Shown: positions 8,577-17,838, counted from the stretch's first letter. The stretch is DNA of 64,000 nt from JAHEDH01 sp963753285 (GCA_963753285.1 CAVWBT010000003.1:434001-498000), one strand, 5' to 3'. Translations and numbers: made by a program. The notes: generated from the sequence alone by a model not told the origin.

Positions 8577-9788
8577 ATGACAGGCGAACTGCCCACCGCA
8601 GCCGCAACACTTCCCCCACTCGATCTCAGCCTGGGCGTCGAGGAGGCGAAGGCCGAGCTCGCTCAGCTCGAACCCGAGCCGACGTCGGAGATCGAGCAGA
8701 AGGCCGCCGACTACGCCGCCCAGCTCATCGCTCTCGACCCGACCGACCACGACTCGATCCAACGCAGCCGTGAGGCCGTCGAGTCGATGGGCCGCGACCT
8801 CCAACGCCAGGCGGCCAACCGCAGCAGGATGCTCCAGGCGCCGATTCGGGACCTGTCGCACAGCGCCGAGGACGGCGGGCCGGTCGCCAAGTCCCTGACC
8901 GACCTCCGCATGGAAGTCGAGAAGCTCGACCCGGTCTCGGTCGACCTCGACCCCGGCTGGTTCACCCGGGCCGTCGGGGCGATCCCGGGAGTCGGCACAC
9001 CGCTCAAGCGCTACTTCATGCGATACGAGTCGAGCCAGACGGTCATCGACTCGATCGTCAAGTCCCTCGAGAAGGGCCGCGACCAGCTCAAACGAGACAA
9101 CATCACCCTCGGCGAGGACCAGGGCCACATGCGAGAGCTGACCCATACGCTGGCAGATCAGATCGCGTTGGGTCAGGCGATCGACAAGAAGCTCACCGAG
9201 CAGCTGGCCGCCGAGACCGACGAGACCCGTCGCCAGTTCATCGAGGAGGAGCTGCTGTTCTCGCTTCGCCAGCGGATCATGGACCTACAGCAACAGCTCG
9301 CCGTGAACCAGCAGGGTGTGCTCGCCACCGAGCTGATCATCCGCAACAACAAGGAGCTCGTACGGGGCGTGAACCGGGCGATCGACGTCACCGTCAGCGC
9401 CCTTCAGGTCGCGGTGACCGTTGCGCTCGCACTCGCCCACCAGAAGATCGTGCTGGACAAGGTCGAAGCCATCAACACGACGACGTCGGAGATCATCGCC
9501 GGCACCGCCGAACGGCTCCGTCAACAGGGCACCGAGATCCACCGTCAGGCGTCGTCGTCGATGCTGGACATGGACTCGTTGCGGTCTGCGTTCGCAGACA
9601 TCAACGCCGCGCTCGACGAGATCTCGGCGTACCGGCGGAACGCCTTGCCACAGATGGCGGCGACGATCGTCGAGTTCGACCAGTTGGCCGAGCAGAGCGA
9701 AGAAGCCATACAGAAGCTCGAGCAGGGCCGCGACGCTGCCGCCGCACTCGAGCTCGACACCGACACGACGCCGTCGGAGTCCGAATGA
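8577..9788 (+). CDS. TelA/YaaN-family toxic-anion-resistance-like protein
   Basis: 403 residues. Matches the TelA (PF05816) layout: helical N-terminus, conserved VEKLDPVSVDLDPGWFTRAVGAIPGVGTPLKRYFMRYESSQTVID region in essence (about residues 105-160), then LREL-type helices, RQFIEEELLFSLRQRIMDLQQQL and a C-terminal LIIRNNKELVRGVNRAI block. TelA proteins are linked to resistance to tellurite, nisin and some antibiotics and to envelope stress; the mechanism is not established. Cytoplasmic, no signal. RBS GAGGAG lies before the ATG, 30 bases after the upstream membrane gene, so the two are surely co-transcribed. Confidence 0.88.
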   Translation: MTGELPTAAATLPPLDLSLGVEEAKAELAQLEPEPTSEIEQKAADYAAQLIALDPTDHDSIQRSREAVESMGRDLQRQAANRSRMLQAPIRDLSHSAEDGGPVAKSLTDLRMEVEKLDPVSVDLDPGWFTRAVGAIPGVGTPLKRYFMRYESSQTVIDSIVKSLEKGRDQLKRDNITLGEDQGHMRELTHTLADQIALGQAIDKKLTEQLAAETDETRRQFIEEELLFSLRQRIMDLQQQLAVNQQGVLATELIIRNNKELVRGVNRAIDVTVSALQVAVTVALALAHQKIVLDKVEAINTTTSEIIAGTAERLRQQGTEIHRQASSSMLDMDSLRSAFADINAALDEISAYRRNALPQMAATIVEFDQLAEQSEEAIQKLEQGRDAAAALELDTDTTPSESE

Positions 9789-9813
9789 TCGTCGTTCCAC
9801 AGGGGGCTCGAAC

Positions 9814-11496
9814 ATGATGCCAGTTCGAAAGGTCCGCATGATCGCGCTGTTCGTCGCGTTCGGATTGATCGCGGCGGCGTGCGGAGAGCCAGAGCCACTG
9901 ACCATCGAAGACGCCAAGATCGAACTGCAGAACCTGGTCGACGACATCGGCTGGATCGACGATCCGGTCACCCGTCGCGCCAATCTGGCGCCCTCCGGCC
10001 AGGCGGACCTCGCTCAGACCCTCCCCGACATCGACCAGTTCCCGATCGAGGTGAGGCCCCCTGGCGGCACCGACGTCGTCGTCGAGATCTTCGCGTCGAC
10101 CGAGAAGTCGGGCACCGGCACCGATGGCTGGATCATCGAGGTGGCCAACGACTTCAACGACGAGCGAATCACCCTTTCCGATGGTCAGACCGCCGGCGTC
10201 GAGATCCGCGAGATCGCATCCGGCACCGGATACCAGTACATCGCAGCAGGCCGCTACGTCCCGGAGGGGTTCACGCCCTCCAACGAGCTGTGGATCCAGA
10301 TGGCCGCGGTTCATGAGCCGGTGGCACTCGTCTCCGAGCAGCTCGTTCCCAACGTGGCGGGCATCGTCATGAAAGACGAGACAGCCGAGGAACTGCGCGC
10401 CAAGTACAACACGCTCGATGCCGGGAGCCTGATCGAAGCCGTCGTCGCCGGCGACGTCGTCATGGGCTACACCGACCCGTTCGCCTCCAGCACCGGGCTC
10501 AATTTCCTGCTGACGGTGTTGAACGACTTCGCCGACGGAGACGAATCACGGTTGACCGCCCCAGACGTGGCCAGTGTGCTCGAGCAGTTCCAACAGCAGG
10601 TCCCGTTCGTCGCCCTGACGACGTTGCAGATGCGGGAGTCGGTGGAGAACGACAACGGGTCGCTCGACGCCTTCGTGATGGAATGGCAGACCTACGTCCA
10701 GACCGACTCGCTGCGATCCGGGTTCGAGTTCATCCCGTTCGGAGTGCGGCACGACAACCCGCTGTATGCGGTCGGAGACGTCTCACCCGCCGAGTTGGAG
10801 ACCTTGGAGGCCTTCGCCGAGTTCGCCCGCCGCGACCGATATCGCAACCTCGCAGAGGACTACGGGTTCGATCCGCTCGCCTACACGTCGGACGTCGACA
10901 TCCCTGCCGGCTCCTCCCTCATCGACGCCCAGAACCTCTGGAAGGAGAAGAAGGACGGGGGCCGACCGGTCGCTGCGGTGTTCGTGGCGGACGTCAGCGG
11001 ATCGATGGCGGGCACCAGGCTGTTCTCGCTGCAGCGAGCGCTCCGGACCGCCCGCGGGTTCATCAGCTCAGAGGCGTCCGTCGGGATGGTCGAGTTCAGC
11101 GACCAGACGGTGCTGCGGCTCCCGATCGAAGAGTTCGACCTCAATCAGCAGGCCCGATTCATCGCAGCAGTCGACGACATGGACGCCGCCGGCGGCACCG
11201 CCATGTACGACGGGATCACGCTCGGCCTGTCGATGCTGCTCAATCACCAGGCCACCAACCCGAACGCCAAGCTGCTGCTGATCGTCCTCACCGACGGTGA
11301 GACCAACGAGGGCTACACGCTGAACGACGTCCAGCCCGTGATCGGCGGGCTGCGAATCCCCGTCTACACGGTCGGATTCGAGGCGAATCTCGACGAGCTC
11401 GGCAGGCTGTCGTCACTGGTCGAAGCGGCCACCATCAACGCAAGCGAAGAAGACGTCGAGTTCAAGATCTCGGCACTGTTCAATGCGGGAACGTAG
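9814..11496 (+). CDS. VWA-domain lipoprotein with substrate-binding-protein-like region
   Basis: 560 residues from ATG 9814 (AGGGGG at 9801; a second ATG follows directly). Lipobox LIAAAC gives acylated Cys23. Residues about 40-370 look like a periplasmic-binding-protein fold (IVMKDETAEELRAKY, VMGYTDPFASSTGLNFL). A C-terminal von Willebrand A domain has a full MIDAS: DVSGS at 393-397, GGTAMYDG and LTDGETNEG, so it should bind a divalent metal and a protein partner. The protein would sit on the outer face of the membrane. Third gene of the operon; context suggests a complex with the TelA-like and coiled-coil membrane proteins. Confidence 0.85.
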   Translation: MMPVRKVRMIALFVAFGLIAAACGEPEPLTIEDAKIELQNLVDDIGWIDDPVTRRANLAPSGQADLAQTLPDIDQFPIEVRPPGGTDVVVEIFASTEKSGTGTDGWIIEVANDFNDERITLSDGQTAGVEIREIASGTGYQYIAAGRYVPEGFTPSNELWIQMAAVHEPVALVSEQLVPNVAGIVMKDETAEELRAKYNTLDAGSLIEAVVAGDVVMGYTDPFASSTGLNFLLTVLNDFADGDESRLTAPDVASVLEQFQQQVPFVALTTLQMRESVENDNGSLDAFVMEWQTYVQTDSLRSGFEFIPFGVRHDNPLYAVGDVSPAELETLEAFAEFARRDRYRNLAEDYGFDPLAYTSDVDIPAGSSLIDAQNLWKEKKDGGRPVAAVFVADVSGSMAGTRLFSLQRALRTARGFISSEASVGMVEFSDQTVLRLPIEEFDLNQQARFIAAVDDMDAAGGTAMYDGITLGLSMLLNHQATNPNAKLLLIVLTDGETNEGYTLNDVQPVIGGLRIPVYTVGFEANLDELGRLSSLVEAATINASEEDVEFKISALFNAGT

Positions 11497-11502
11497 GCCG
11501 CG

Positions 11503-11900
11503 GTGAGAGCATTTGCCATCTGGCTCGCCGCATTCGTGGTGATATTCGGGGCCTTTGCGTTGTTCGCCAACAACTCTCGGGAGAACGACGAAGTGTTCGT
11601 TCTCGTCGACAGTTCGTTCGGGATGCGCGACGTCTGGACCCGAGTGCCCGGAGAGCTCGACCGGATCGACGACGACCGGTTCGCAGAGTTCGCATTGGCG
11701 ACCGAGAAGTCGATCGTCCACGGCTATCAGGAACGCCTGCGGATCGGCGACGTGGTGCCGTTCGCACCATGCGACAACGACGAACTCGCCGGTATCCGCA
11801 GATCGAGACGGCGGACCGCCTGGTGATGATCACCAGCGAAGGCTCCTGTCTCACCGAGGGCCTCGAAGGCGACTGGGAGATCATCACACTGGAGCCGTGA
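11503..11900 (+). pseudogene. small membrane protein with partial VWA-like strand, apparent frameshift
   Basis: GTG start 6 bases after the VWA lipoprotein gene. One N-terminal membrane helix (IWLAAFVVIFGAFALF) is followed by EVFVLVDSSFGM, which resembles the first MIDAS strand of a VWA domain (D-x-S-x-x rather than DxSxS). As sequenced the frame stops at 11826 after a basic, non-protein-like tail (RRSRRRTAW). Shifting at about 11795 restores PQIETADRLVMITSEGSC and continues to a stop at 11898-11900, giving about 132 residues. One missing base explains this. Either a broken last gene of the operon or a sequence error. Confidence 0.6.
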
Positions 11901-11977
11901 GCAGTGAGCCAGGGGCCATGAGCTGTGACGCCATGGGCCATGAGCCATGGGCTGGGGGTCGGGGAACCCCGCCAGCC
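11898..11977. terminator. CCATG-rich repeat and hairpin between convergent genes
   Basis: From 11898 to about 11955 the sequence is a degenerate array of GAGCCATG/GGGCCATG words including CCATGGGCCATGAGCCATGG. It is followed by a stem-loop with GGCTGG (11950-11955) pairing to CCAGCC (11972-11977) around the inner palindrome CGGGGAACCCCG. It lies between the plus-strand VWA operon and the minus-strand M48 gene, where a bidirectional terminator is expected. There is no T-run, so terminator function is inferred. The remainder to 12078 holds a GGAGGTAGGCCTCC inverted repeat (12031-12044) and no gene. Confidence 0.4.
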
Positions 11978-12078
11978 GTGCGAAGGCGTGTCCCCCTGGA
12001 TCAGCGGGAAGGTTGCTGCCGTCCAACAAAGGAGGTAGGCCTCCCCGGTCCGGGCCGCTTCGATCATGCTCGGCTCGG

Positions 12079-13617
12079 CTAGGGCATGCCGCCGGTCAGG
12101 TGGCACCAGTCGATCAACTCATCGAGATAGCCGAACGCGTCGACGTCGGTGTCGGGATCGAGCAGGGCGATGGACTGCTCGGCCCGCAGGCATTCGCCTG
12201 CAAATGCCCACAGCCGCGTCGTCTCCCATCGGAGGAACTCGTCATCGGGCCTCACCTCGGCAGCTGCTTCGTAGAGCACGGCTGCGTCCCACCAGCGCTC
12301 CTCGAGCTCGGCCTGCGATGCGAGCCACTCGAGCGCGTCGCTCCCATAGATGGGGAACGACGCCGACAAATGGGTCGAGAGAAGTGAGTCGCTGCCTGCC
12401 ACGGCGTAGGTGAGCCAGGGACTCAGCAACGCTGCAGTCAGCACGGCGACGGTGGCGAGCAGCATGGCCACCCCGCGCCAGCGGGGTGGAGGTGCCGGTG
12501 GGTCGAAGTCGGGCTCCACTCCCGCAGCCAGCAGTCGCTCGTGGAGCTGGCCGTGCGTGGAACGACGGAGCACTGCCGGGATGAGGCCGACGCGATACGT
12601 CGTCTCGAGCGCACGTGCATACACCTCGGAACGATGGATCGCCTCCACGGCGGCGGAGTCGGACGCATGTTCCGCCGCCACGCTGCGACGTCGGATGATC
12701 TGCGTCATGGCCACAAAGAGCACGAGCGCGGCCACCGGACCGACGATCCCGACCGTACCGAGCAGCGGGCGGGTCGCCACGATCGGGACGAGCGCATACA
12801 ACTGTGCTTGGCGAAGGCGGGTGAGTCCGGCCGACTCGGAGAGGTGTGCGAGCTCGTGATGGGTGATCGCTTCGAGCTCGTCGTCGTCGAGTTCGTCCAA
12901 CAATCCGGTGGTGAATGCGAGGACATTGAGCCATGGGAAGGCAAAGGCGTTCGGCTGTCGGGTGCGGAACTCGATCACCCGATCGACCTCTCTGGAGAGG
13001 GACCGAGCGGCCCGATCGACGATCGTCGAGGTCCGAGCGTCGGCGTCACGTGCGAGTGGGGTCCTCACGATCAACAACGCCGCCCGGAGCCAGAGGTGAA
13101 TCACGATGACGACGGCGATCAGCCAGGGCACCATGACCCAACTGTTCAGCGCCGATGGCGCGAACCACCCGAGCCCCAAGAGCGCAAGCAACGGCGCAAA
13201 CGAGATCACGACCCCGAACGCCGAGCGGACGAGCCCTTCGTCGGATGGCCCGTGCACGTACCTGTCGACCACGGAGGACAGCCGGATGGCCGCGACAGCG
13301 CCGCCACCGGCGAGCAGGAACGTCACTGCTCGAGCGGGTACCGCAGACAATGGCCCGACGAAGGCAGTCGACGCAACTCCGCCCACTGCGGGGAGCACCA
13401 ACACGGCGACCGCCGCTCCGAGCCGTGCAACATGGACGTGGCGCGCGCGTTCGGTCCATGGACCACTCCTCGCAGCCACCCGGAGTGCCCCTCCGACAAC
13501 GAGGAACCGCACCACCAGGTATACCGCACCGAGGGTGCCGAGTGCGAGCACGGGCCCCGCCCACCGAACCCACGCGGGCAGGGCGGACGTGAGTTCGCTC
13601 AGGCTTTCAACGTTCAT
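12079..13617 (-). CDS. membrane-bound M48-family zinc metalloprotease
   Basis: 512 residues. The zinc motif HHELAHLSE (HEXXH) is present within ELDDDELEAITHHELAHL, and the domain begins with NAFAFPWLNVLAFTTGLLDEL, typical of M48 peptidases. At least five hydrophobic segments occur before the catalytic domain and two after it (VPIVATRPLLGTVGIVGPVAAL, LLATVAVLTAALL). A C-terminal soluble tail of about 95 residues carries a single TPR-like helix pair. The predicted role is turnover of membrane or envelope proteins (HtpX/BlaR-like group). It is monocistronic, with 293 bases of non-coding sequence upstream. Confidence 0.85.
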   Translation of the reverse strand: MNVESLSELTSALPAWVRWAGPVLALGTLGAVYLVVRFLVVGGALRVAARSGPWTERARHVHVARLGAAVAVLVLPAVGGVASTAFVGPLSAVPARAVTFLLAGGGAVAAIRLSSVVDRYVHGPSDEGLVRSAFGVVISFAPLLALLGLGWFAPSALNSWVMVPWLIAVVIVIHLWLRAALLIVRTPLARDADARTSTIVDRAARSLSREVDRVIEFRTRQPNAFAFPWLNVLAFTTGLLDELDDDELEAITHHELAHLSESAGLTRLRQAQLYALVPIVATRPLLGTVGIVGPVAALVLFVAMTQIIRRRSVAAEHASDSAAVEAIHRSEVYARALETTYRVGLIPAVLRRSTHGQLHERLLAAGVEPDFDPPAPPPRWRGVAMLLATVAVLTAALLSPWLTYAVAGSDSLLSTHLSASFPIYGSDALEWLASQAELEERWWDAAVLYEAAAEVRPDDEFLRWETTRLWAFAGECLRAEQSIALLDPDTDVDAFGYLDELIDWCHLTGGMP

Positions 13618-13910
13618 CGATGACCCTCATGCGCTCAGAAGATCGGAACGATCGACCGCCGGGTTGAGCGGTGCCGGTTGAGAACTCCTTGACCACTCCC
13701 GGATTCTGCCGAAGAGGTGGAGGTATGGATCGCGGCCACGGACGGTCGGTTCAGAGAACGTATTCGCCAAGGAAAGACACGGACATGTCACCACGTCGAG
13801 GTCTCAGCTGGGATCACAAGACGGGCAGCGACAAGCCCACGACGCGCTGACGTGGGACACCGCCGGGACCTCAAGTTCTCGGTCGTGGATGCCGATTCAT
13901 CCACGACGAG
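13618..13910. other. intergenic region without a convincing gene
   Basis: 293 bases between the divergent M48 protease gene and a small membrane protein gene. Short open frames occur, but their products are Arg/His-rich and have no ribosome binding site. It must hold promoters for both sides; I could not pick convincing -10/-35 elements. Confidence 0.4.
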
Positions 13911-14156
13911 GTGACCGTGTCCGATCTGCATGCAACCGAGCGAATCATCGGCGGGTTGATCGTGGTCGGAGTGGCGTCTCTCCTCAGCTGGAACCATTCC
14001 CAAGGCGGTGACCCCGGCATGTTCGGGATGGTGCTCACCGGCGTGATGGTGCTTGGCGGTGTCTGGACCCTTCTCGGGCTGGCCGAGCTCGTCTTCGGGC
14101 CGCTGCGCACCGATCGATTCAATCGGGCAGGGACCGAGAACCACCCGGCTTCCTAG
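13911..14156 (+). CDS. small two-helix membrane protein
   Basis: 81 residues from GTG 13911; an in-frame GTG at 13917 is better placed relative to GAGGTG and may be the real start. Two hydrophobic helices (IIGGLIVVGVASLLSW and GMVLTGVMVLGGVWTLLGLAELVFG) with a short polar loop. No family recognised. A second small membrane protein follows 44 bases downstream on the same strand, so the two may form a unit. Confidence 0.6.
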   Translation: MTVSDLHATERIIGGLIVVGVASLLSWNHSQGGDPGMFGMVLTGVMVLGGVWTLLGLAELVFGPLRTDRFNRAGTENHPAS

Positions 14157-14200
14157 GCCAGTCGGATCCTCGCTCGTGGCTCCGCCGGTATCGTCCTGGC

Positions 14201-14497
14201 ATGTCTGAACGGCCTCCGCTGCGCGCAACGGAACGCCGATACGGATGGACGCTGGCGATCATCGGCGTCCTCGTTGCGTTGATCGCTCAGCTGAGCCGGC
14301 CGGCGAGCGATGACGTCGAAGGTCTGCTCGGAGCGTTGGGTCTGGTGTTCTCACTCGGCTTCATCGGACTCGTCGGCGCCAGCGTCCTCGCCGCGAGATA
14401 TCTGATGACATCCGGTGCACTGCGGGTCACCACGATCCTGGCCGGGCCCGTGCTCGGCATGTTCGCGTTCGACGCCGTGATTCGCCTGCTCACCTGA
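14201..14497 (+). CDS. small membrane protein, three helices
   Basis: 98 residues, ATG start. Three predicted membrane helices (LAIIGVLVALIAQL, ALGLVFSLGFIGLVGASVLA, ILAGPVLGMFAFDAVI) with a basic N-terminus (RATERRYG), which suggests the N-terminus is inside. No family recognised. Its stop at 14495-14497 abuts the stop of the convergent amidotransferase gene at 14498. Confidence 0.65.
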   Translation: MSERPPLRATERRYGWTLAIIGVLVALIAQLSRPASDDVEGLLGALGLVFSLGFIGLVGASVLAARYLMTSGALRVTTILAGPVLGMFAFDAVIRLLT

Positions 14498-15214
14498 TCA
14501 GCGGACACCCGCAACCAGCGTGTCGAACAAGGCCTGTTGGGTCGGGTCGTCGTGGGCGGAGACCTCGGGGTGCCACTGCACGCCGACCGCCCAGGTCGCA
14601 TCGTCGACCTCGACCGCTTCGATGATCCCATCGGGCGCCGACGCGGTGACCGTCAGACCCGGCGCCACCTCATCGATCGCCTGGTGGTGACCCGAGTAGG
14701 TCATGACGGTCGGGGTGCCCATCGCCGAAGCCACCTTCGAGCCGTCCACGGCTTCGATGTCGTGATAAGCCCACATGCCCGCCTTGTCACGATGGATGTC
14801 GCCGAACCCCAGGTCGGGGATGTGCGGATGCAACGTGCCGCCGAGCGTGACGTTGAGAAGCTGCATGCCTCGACACACGAAGAGCGTCGGGATGTCCCGC
14901 TCCAACAGACCACGCGTGAGTGCGATCTCCGACTCGTCCCGCTCGGGGTCCGCGATCAGGACCGCAGGCGTCCGATCCTGCCCGTACCTGGACGGGTCGA
15001 TGTCCGTGCCGCCGGCGATGACGACACCATCGAGGCCGTCGAGCCACCGATCCGTGTGAGCCTCGCCCGGGGGAAGGAGGAACGGGACCCCGCCGGCGCG
15101 CCGGATGGCGTCTACGTAGACGTAGGGGACCGTGAAGTGCTCTTCGTAGTGCTCAGTCGGCATCGGGCGTTCGATCCGCCCGTACATCGTGAGACCGATC
15201 AGCGGTTGCATCAT
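14498..15214 (-). CDS. class I glutamine amidotransferase-like hydrolase (PuuD family)
   Basis: 238 residues from the ATG at 15214 (a second ATG follows at 15211); the frame is open to 15307 but the extra residues look non-coding. The catalytic Cys lies in LFVCRGMQLLN and the His/Glu pair in VQWHPEVS, the arrangement of gamma-glutamyl-gamma-aminobutyrate hydrolases (Peptidase C26). GGTDIDPSRYG and HHQAIDEVAPG are further family signatures. Likely cleaves gamma-glutamyl amides, for example in polyamine breakdown, though no puu or polyamine gene is adjacent. Confidence 0.87.
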   Translation of the reverse strand: MMQPLIGLTMYGRIERPMPTEHYEEHFTVPYVYVDAIRRAGGVPFLLPPGEAHTDRWLDGLDGVVIAGGTDIDPSRYGQDRTPAVLIADPERDESEIALTRGLLERDIPTLFVCRGMQLLNVTLGGTLHPHIPDLGFGDIHRDKAGMWAYHDIEAVDGSKVASAMGTPTVMTYSGHHQAIDEVAPGLTVTASAPDGIIEAVEVDDATWAVGVQWHPEVSAHDDPTQQALFDTLVAGVR

Positions 15215-15399
15215 TTGAACGCTACTGGTCCCGGTCGGCGACGACGAACGCGGGAGCGCGGCTCCCTGGTTCTCCGAGCGATGCGACTCCGACTCGGTGG
15301 CGTGCACGGGTCCGTATCCTCTGTCCTTCGCCCACCTGGAGTGCCGCCCTGGTCCTCACCCAGTCCACCACGTCGATCTCGCGAACCGAGTTCATCGCG

Positions 15400-16578
15400 A
15401 TGCTCGCAGCGATCATGGCGTCGACCGCACTCGGGATCGATCTCATGCTCCCTGCGTTCGGCGACATCAGAGAGGCGTTCGGGCTGGCCGCCGACTCGAC
15501 GGCCGTCGCAGGGATCGTCACCGCGTACTTCGTCGGCCTCGCTGTCGCCCAGGCGTTCTGGGGGCCCATCGCCGACCGGTTCGGTCGCAAGCCCACCCTC
15601 TACGCCGGTCTCGGGCTCTATGCGGTCGGTGCGCTCGCATCGGCGATCTCACCGTCGCTCCCGGTGCTGTACGCCGCCCGGTTCGTCTGGGGAATGGGCT
15701 CGGCGGGACCGCGAGTCATGGCCCTCGCCGTCGTCCGGGACCGCTACGAGGGTGAGACCATGGCCAAGATCATGTCGTTCATCATGGCGATCTTCGTCCT
15801 GGTTCCCGTCGTCGCCCCGTCGCTGGGAGCGGCGATCCTGGCGATCGCCTCGTGGCGATGGGTGTTCGGCTTCGGCGTGATCTACGCCGCGTTGATCGCC
15901 GCCTGGTCCGTCAGGCTTCCCGAGACACTCCATCCCGAACACCGCCTCGACCTCCACCTCGGCCGGGTCGCACGTGCCGCCCGGTTCGTGGTCTCGAATC
16001 GCCAGACGCTCGGCTACACGATGATGCTGACGGTGCTGTTCGGGGTCTTCAGCTCGTACCTGGCCAGCTCGGAGATCATATTTGGAGACGTCTACGACCG
16101 CGCCGACCTCTTCCCGTACATCTTCGGCGGGATCGCAGCCGTCATGGGCCTGGCGATGACGGGCAACGGCCTGGTCGTCTCCCGCTTCGGTGTGCGTCGG
16201 GTGGTCCATGGCGCAACGATCGGATTCTCCTTGGTCGGCGGGCTGATGCTGGTTCTGGCGATGGCGTCAGACGGGGCGCCACCGCTCGGCGTGTTCATCG
16301 CCGTGCTCGCCCTGCAGCTGGTGCTCTATGCGCTCATCTTCCCGAACAGCAACACGATCGCGATGGACCCGATGGGTTCGGTCGCAGGCATGGCGGCCGC
16401 CGTGATCGGCATGGTCTCGATCGCCGGTGGAGCCCTGCTCGGCTCGTTGCTCGATCGGGCCTTCGACGGGACCGTGACCCCGATCTCGGCCGGATTCCTG
16501 CTCGCCGGGCTCGCCTCATTGGCGATCACGCTCTGGTCCGAACGAGGCCGTCTGTTCCAACCGCTTCGTCAGGGCTGA
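15400..16578 (+). CDS. MFS transporter, Bcr/CflA-type drug exporter
   Basis: 392 residues with 12 predicted membrane helices. The family signature between helices 2 and 3, GPIADRFGRKPTLYAG, is intact, as are helix-1 LGIDLMLPAFGDI and helix-4/5 GMGSAGPRVMALAVVRD, typical of Bcr/CflA proton-driven exporters. The ATG at 15400 truncates a conserved-looking upstream stretch (SISRTEFIA) that is in frame; the only start-like codon covering it is CTG at 15349, preceded by GGAG at 15337-15340. The true start may therefore be upstream and non-canonical. Confidence 0.85.
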   Translation: MLAAIMASTALGIDLMLPAFGDIREAFGLAADSTAVAGIVTAYFVGLAVAQAFWGPIADRFGRKPTLYAGLGLYAVGALASAISPSLPVLYAARFVWGMGSAGPRVMALAVVRDRYEGETMAKIMSFIMAIFVLVPVVAPSLGAAILAIASWRWVFGFGVIYAALIAAWSVRLPETLHPEHRLDLHLGRVARAARFVVSNRQTLGYTMMLTVLFGVFSSYLASSEIIFGDVYDRADLFPYIFGGIAAVMGLAMTGNGLVVSRFGVRRVVHGATIGFSLVGGLMLVLAMASDGAPPLGVFIAVLALQLVLYALIFPNSNTIAMDPMGSVAGMAAAVIGMVSIAGGALLGSLLDRAFDGTVTPISAGFLLAGLASLAITLWSERGRLFQPLRQG

Positions 16579-16594
16579 CCTGTAGGTTGATGGG

Positions 16595-17281
16595 GTGGAA
16601 CCCGGGTTTCTCTTCGCACTCTTCGTTGTGGCAGCGATCGCCATCCTCGTTTCCGGCGTCGTCAGTGCAGCGAAGCGGCGGGAGTCGGCGAAGACGCTCG
16701 CAGCCCGACTGGGATTGGCATACCACCCCTCCGACGACCTCGGGATCGCTCGTCTGCCGCACCCGATCTTCCGGATGGGTGATCGTCGGCGGGCATCGAA
16801 CCTCCTCGTCGGGACGTTCCGGGACCGCACCGTCGTCTTGTTCGACTACGAGTACACGGTCGATCGGAGAGACGCAGAAGGCAAGCAGTCGACCAGCACA
16901 CATCGCTTCTCCGGAGTGAAGGTCGACCTGGACATCCGATGTCCTCCAACCGTGATCCGGAGAGAGCAGATCGGGACGAAGCTCGCCAACGCGCTCGGGC
17001 TGGGCAGCGACGTCCAGTTCGAGTCCGATGCGTTCAACCGCGCCTTCGAGGTGCGATCGGGCAGCCAGCAGTTCGCGTTCACACTCGTCGACACGGCGAT
17101 GATGGAGTGGCTGATGGCGAACGCATCCGACCTCGACATCCAGATCGAGCCCGGTGTGTTGGTCGTTATCGCCAGTCGCCTGCCGTGGACCGAGATGGAG
17201 GCACTCGCCGTGCGCACACACACGTTCATCGAGCAGTTCCCCCGCCTCGTCTGGTCCTCGTACGGGGTTTCCGGGACATGA
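16595..17281 (+). CDS. single-pass membrane protein of unknown function
   Basis: 228 residues, GTG start. One N-terminal membrane helix (LFALFVVAAIAILVSGVVS) is followed by a cytoplasmic-looking alpha/beta domain with DYEYTVDRRDAEGKQ and EVRSGSQQFAFTLVDTAMMEWLM. This resembles the general pattern of DUF3137-like proteins that often sit beside lemA, but I cannot confirm the family. Its stop overlaps the next ATG (ATGA at 17278-17281), so it is translationally coupled to LemA and probably works with it. Confidence 0.7.
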   Translation: MEPGFLFALFVVAAIAILVSGVVSAAKRRESAKTLAARLGLAYHPSDDLGIARLPHPIFRMGDRRRASNLLVGTFRDRTVVLFDYEYTVDRRDAEGKQSTSTHRFSGVKVDLDIRCPPTVIRREQIGTKLANALGLGSDVQFESDAFNRAFEVRSGSQQFAFTLVDTAMMEWLMANASDLDIQIEPGVLVVIASRLPWTEMEALAVRTHTFIEQFPRLVWSSYGVSGT

Positions 17282-17838
17282 GCCAGATCGCCCCGATCCT
17301 CATCCTCGTCGTCCTGGGACTGCTGCTGTTCGTGGGCCTGGGCTACAACCGCTTCGTCCGGTTGCGCAACCTGGTGGCGAACTCGTGGTCGAACATCGAG
17401 ACCGAGCTCAAACGCCGCTACGACCTCATTCCCAACGTGGTCGAGACGGTCCGGCAATACGCCTCACACGAACAGGCGGTACTCGAGCTGGTCACCAACG
17501 CCCGCAGCCAGGCGATCGCCACGAACGGCCAGCCGGCGGAGTTCCAGGCACCCGCTGAACAGGAACTGGTCAAGGACCTGCGGATCCTCATGGCAACCGC
17601 CGAGGCCTATCCGGATCTGAAGGCGTCCACCAACTTCCTCGAGCTCCAGCAGGAACTGGCACTCACCGAGGATCGCATCCAGCTCGCCCGCCGGATCTAC
17701 AACGCCAACGTGCTCGCCCTCAACACCAGGGTCGAGGTGTTCCCGACGAACCTGCTCGCCCGCATGTTCGGGTTCACCCAGGCGAGCTACTTCGAGGTAG
17801 AGGAGGCGGCGCGGCCGGCGCCGACCGTCGACCTCTGA
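17278..17838 (+). CDS. LemA family protein
   Basis: 186 residues. An N-terminal membrane helix (ILILVVLGLLLFVGLG) is followed by the LemA signature: YNRFVRLRNLVANSWSNIE, LKRRYDLIPNVVETVR, and the closing ALNTRVEVFPTNLLARMFGF with a YFEVEE tail. LemA proteins form helical bundles at the cytoplasmic membrane; their role is poorly defined and often envelope-related. ATGA coupling to the upstream membrane protein supports a shared function. Confidence 0.92.
   Translation: MSQIAPILILVVLGLLLFVGLGYNRFVRLRNLVANSWSNIETELKRRYDLIPNVVETVRQYASHEQAVLELVTNARSQAIATNGQPAEFQAPAEQELVKDLRILMATAEAYPDLKASTNFLELQQELALTEDRIQLARRIYNANVLALNTRVEVFPTNLLARMFGFTQASYFEVEEAARPAPTVDL

Noticed and set aside
11898..11955. Insertion-sequence end or phage attachment site
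   Set aside because: Only CCATG-word low complexity is seen, without a transposase, target duplication or tRNA end.
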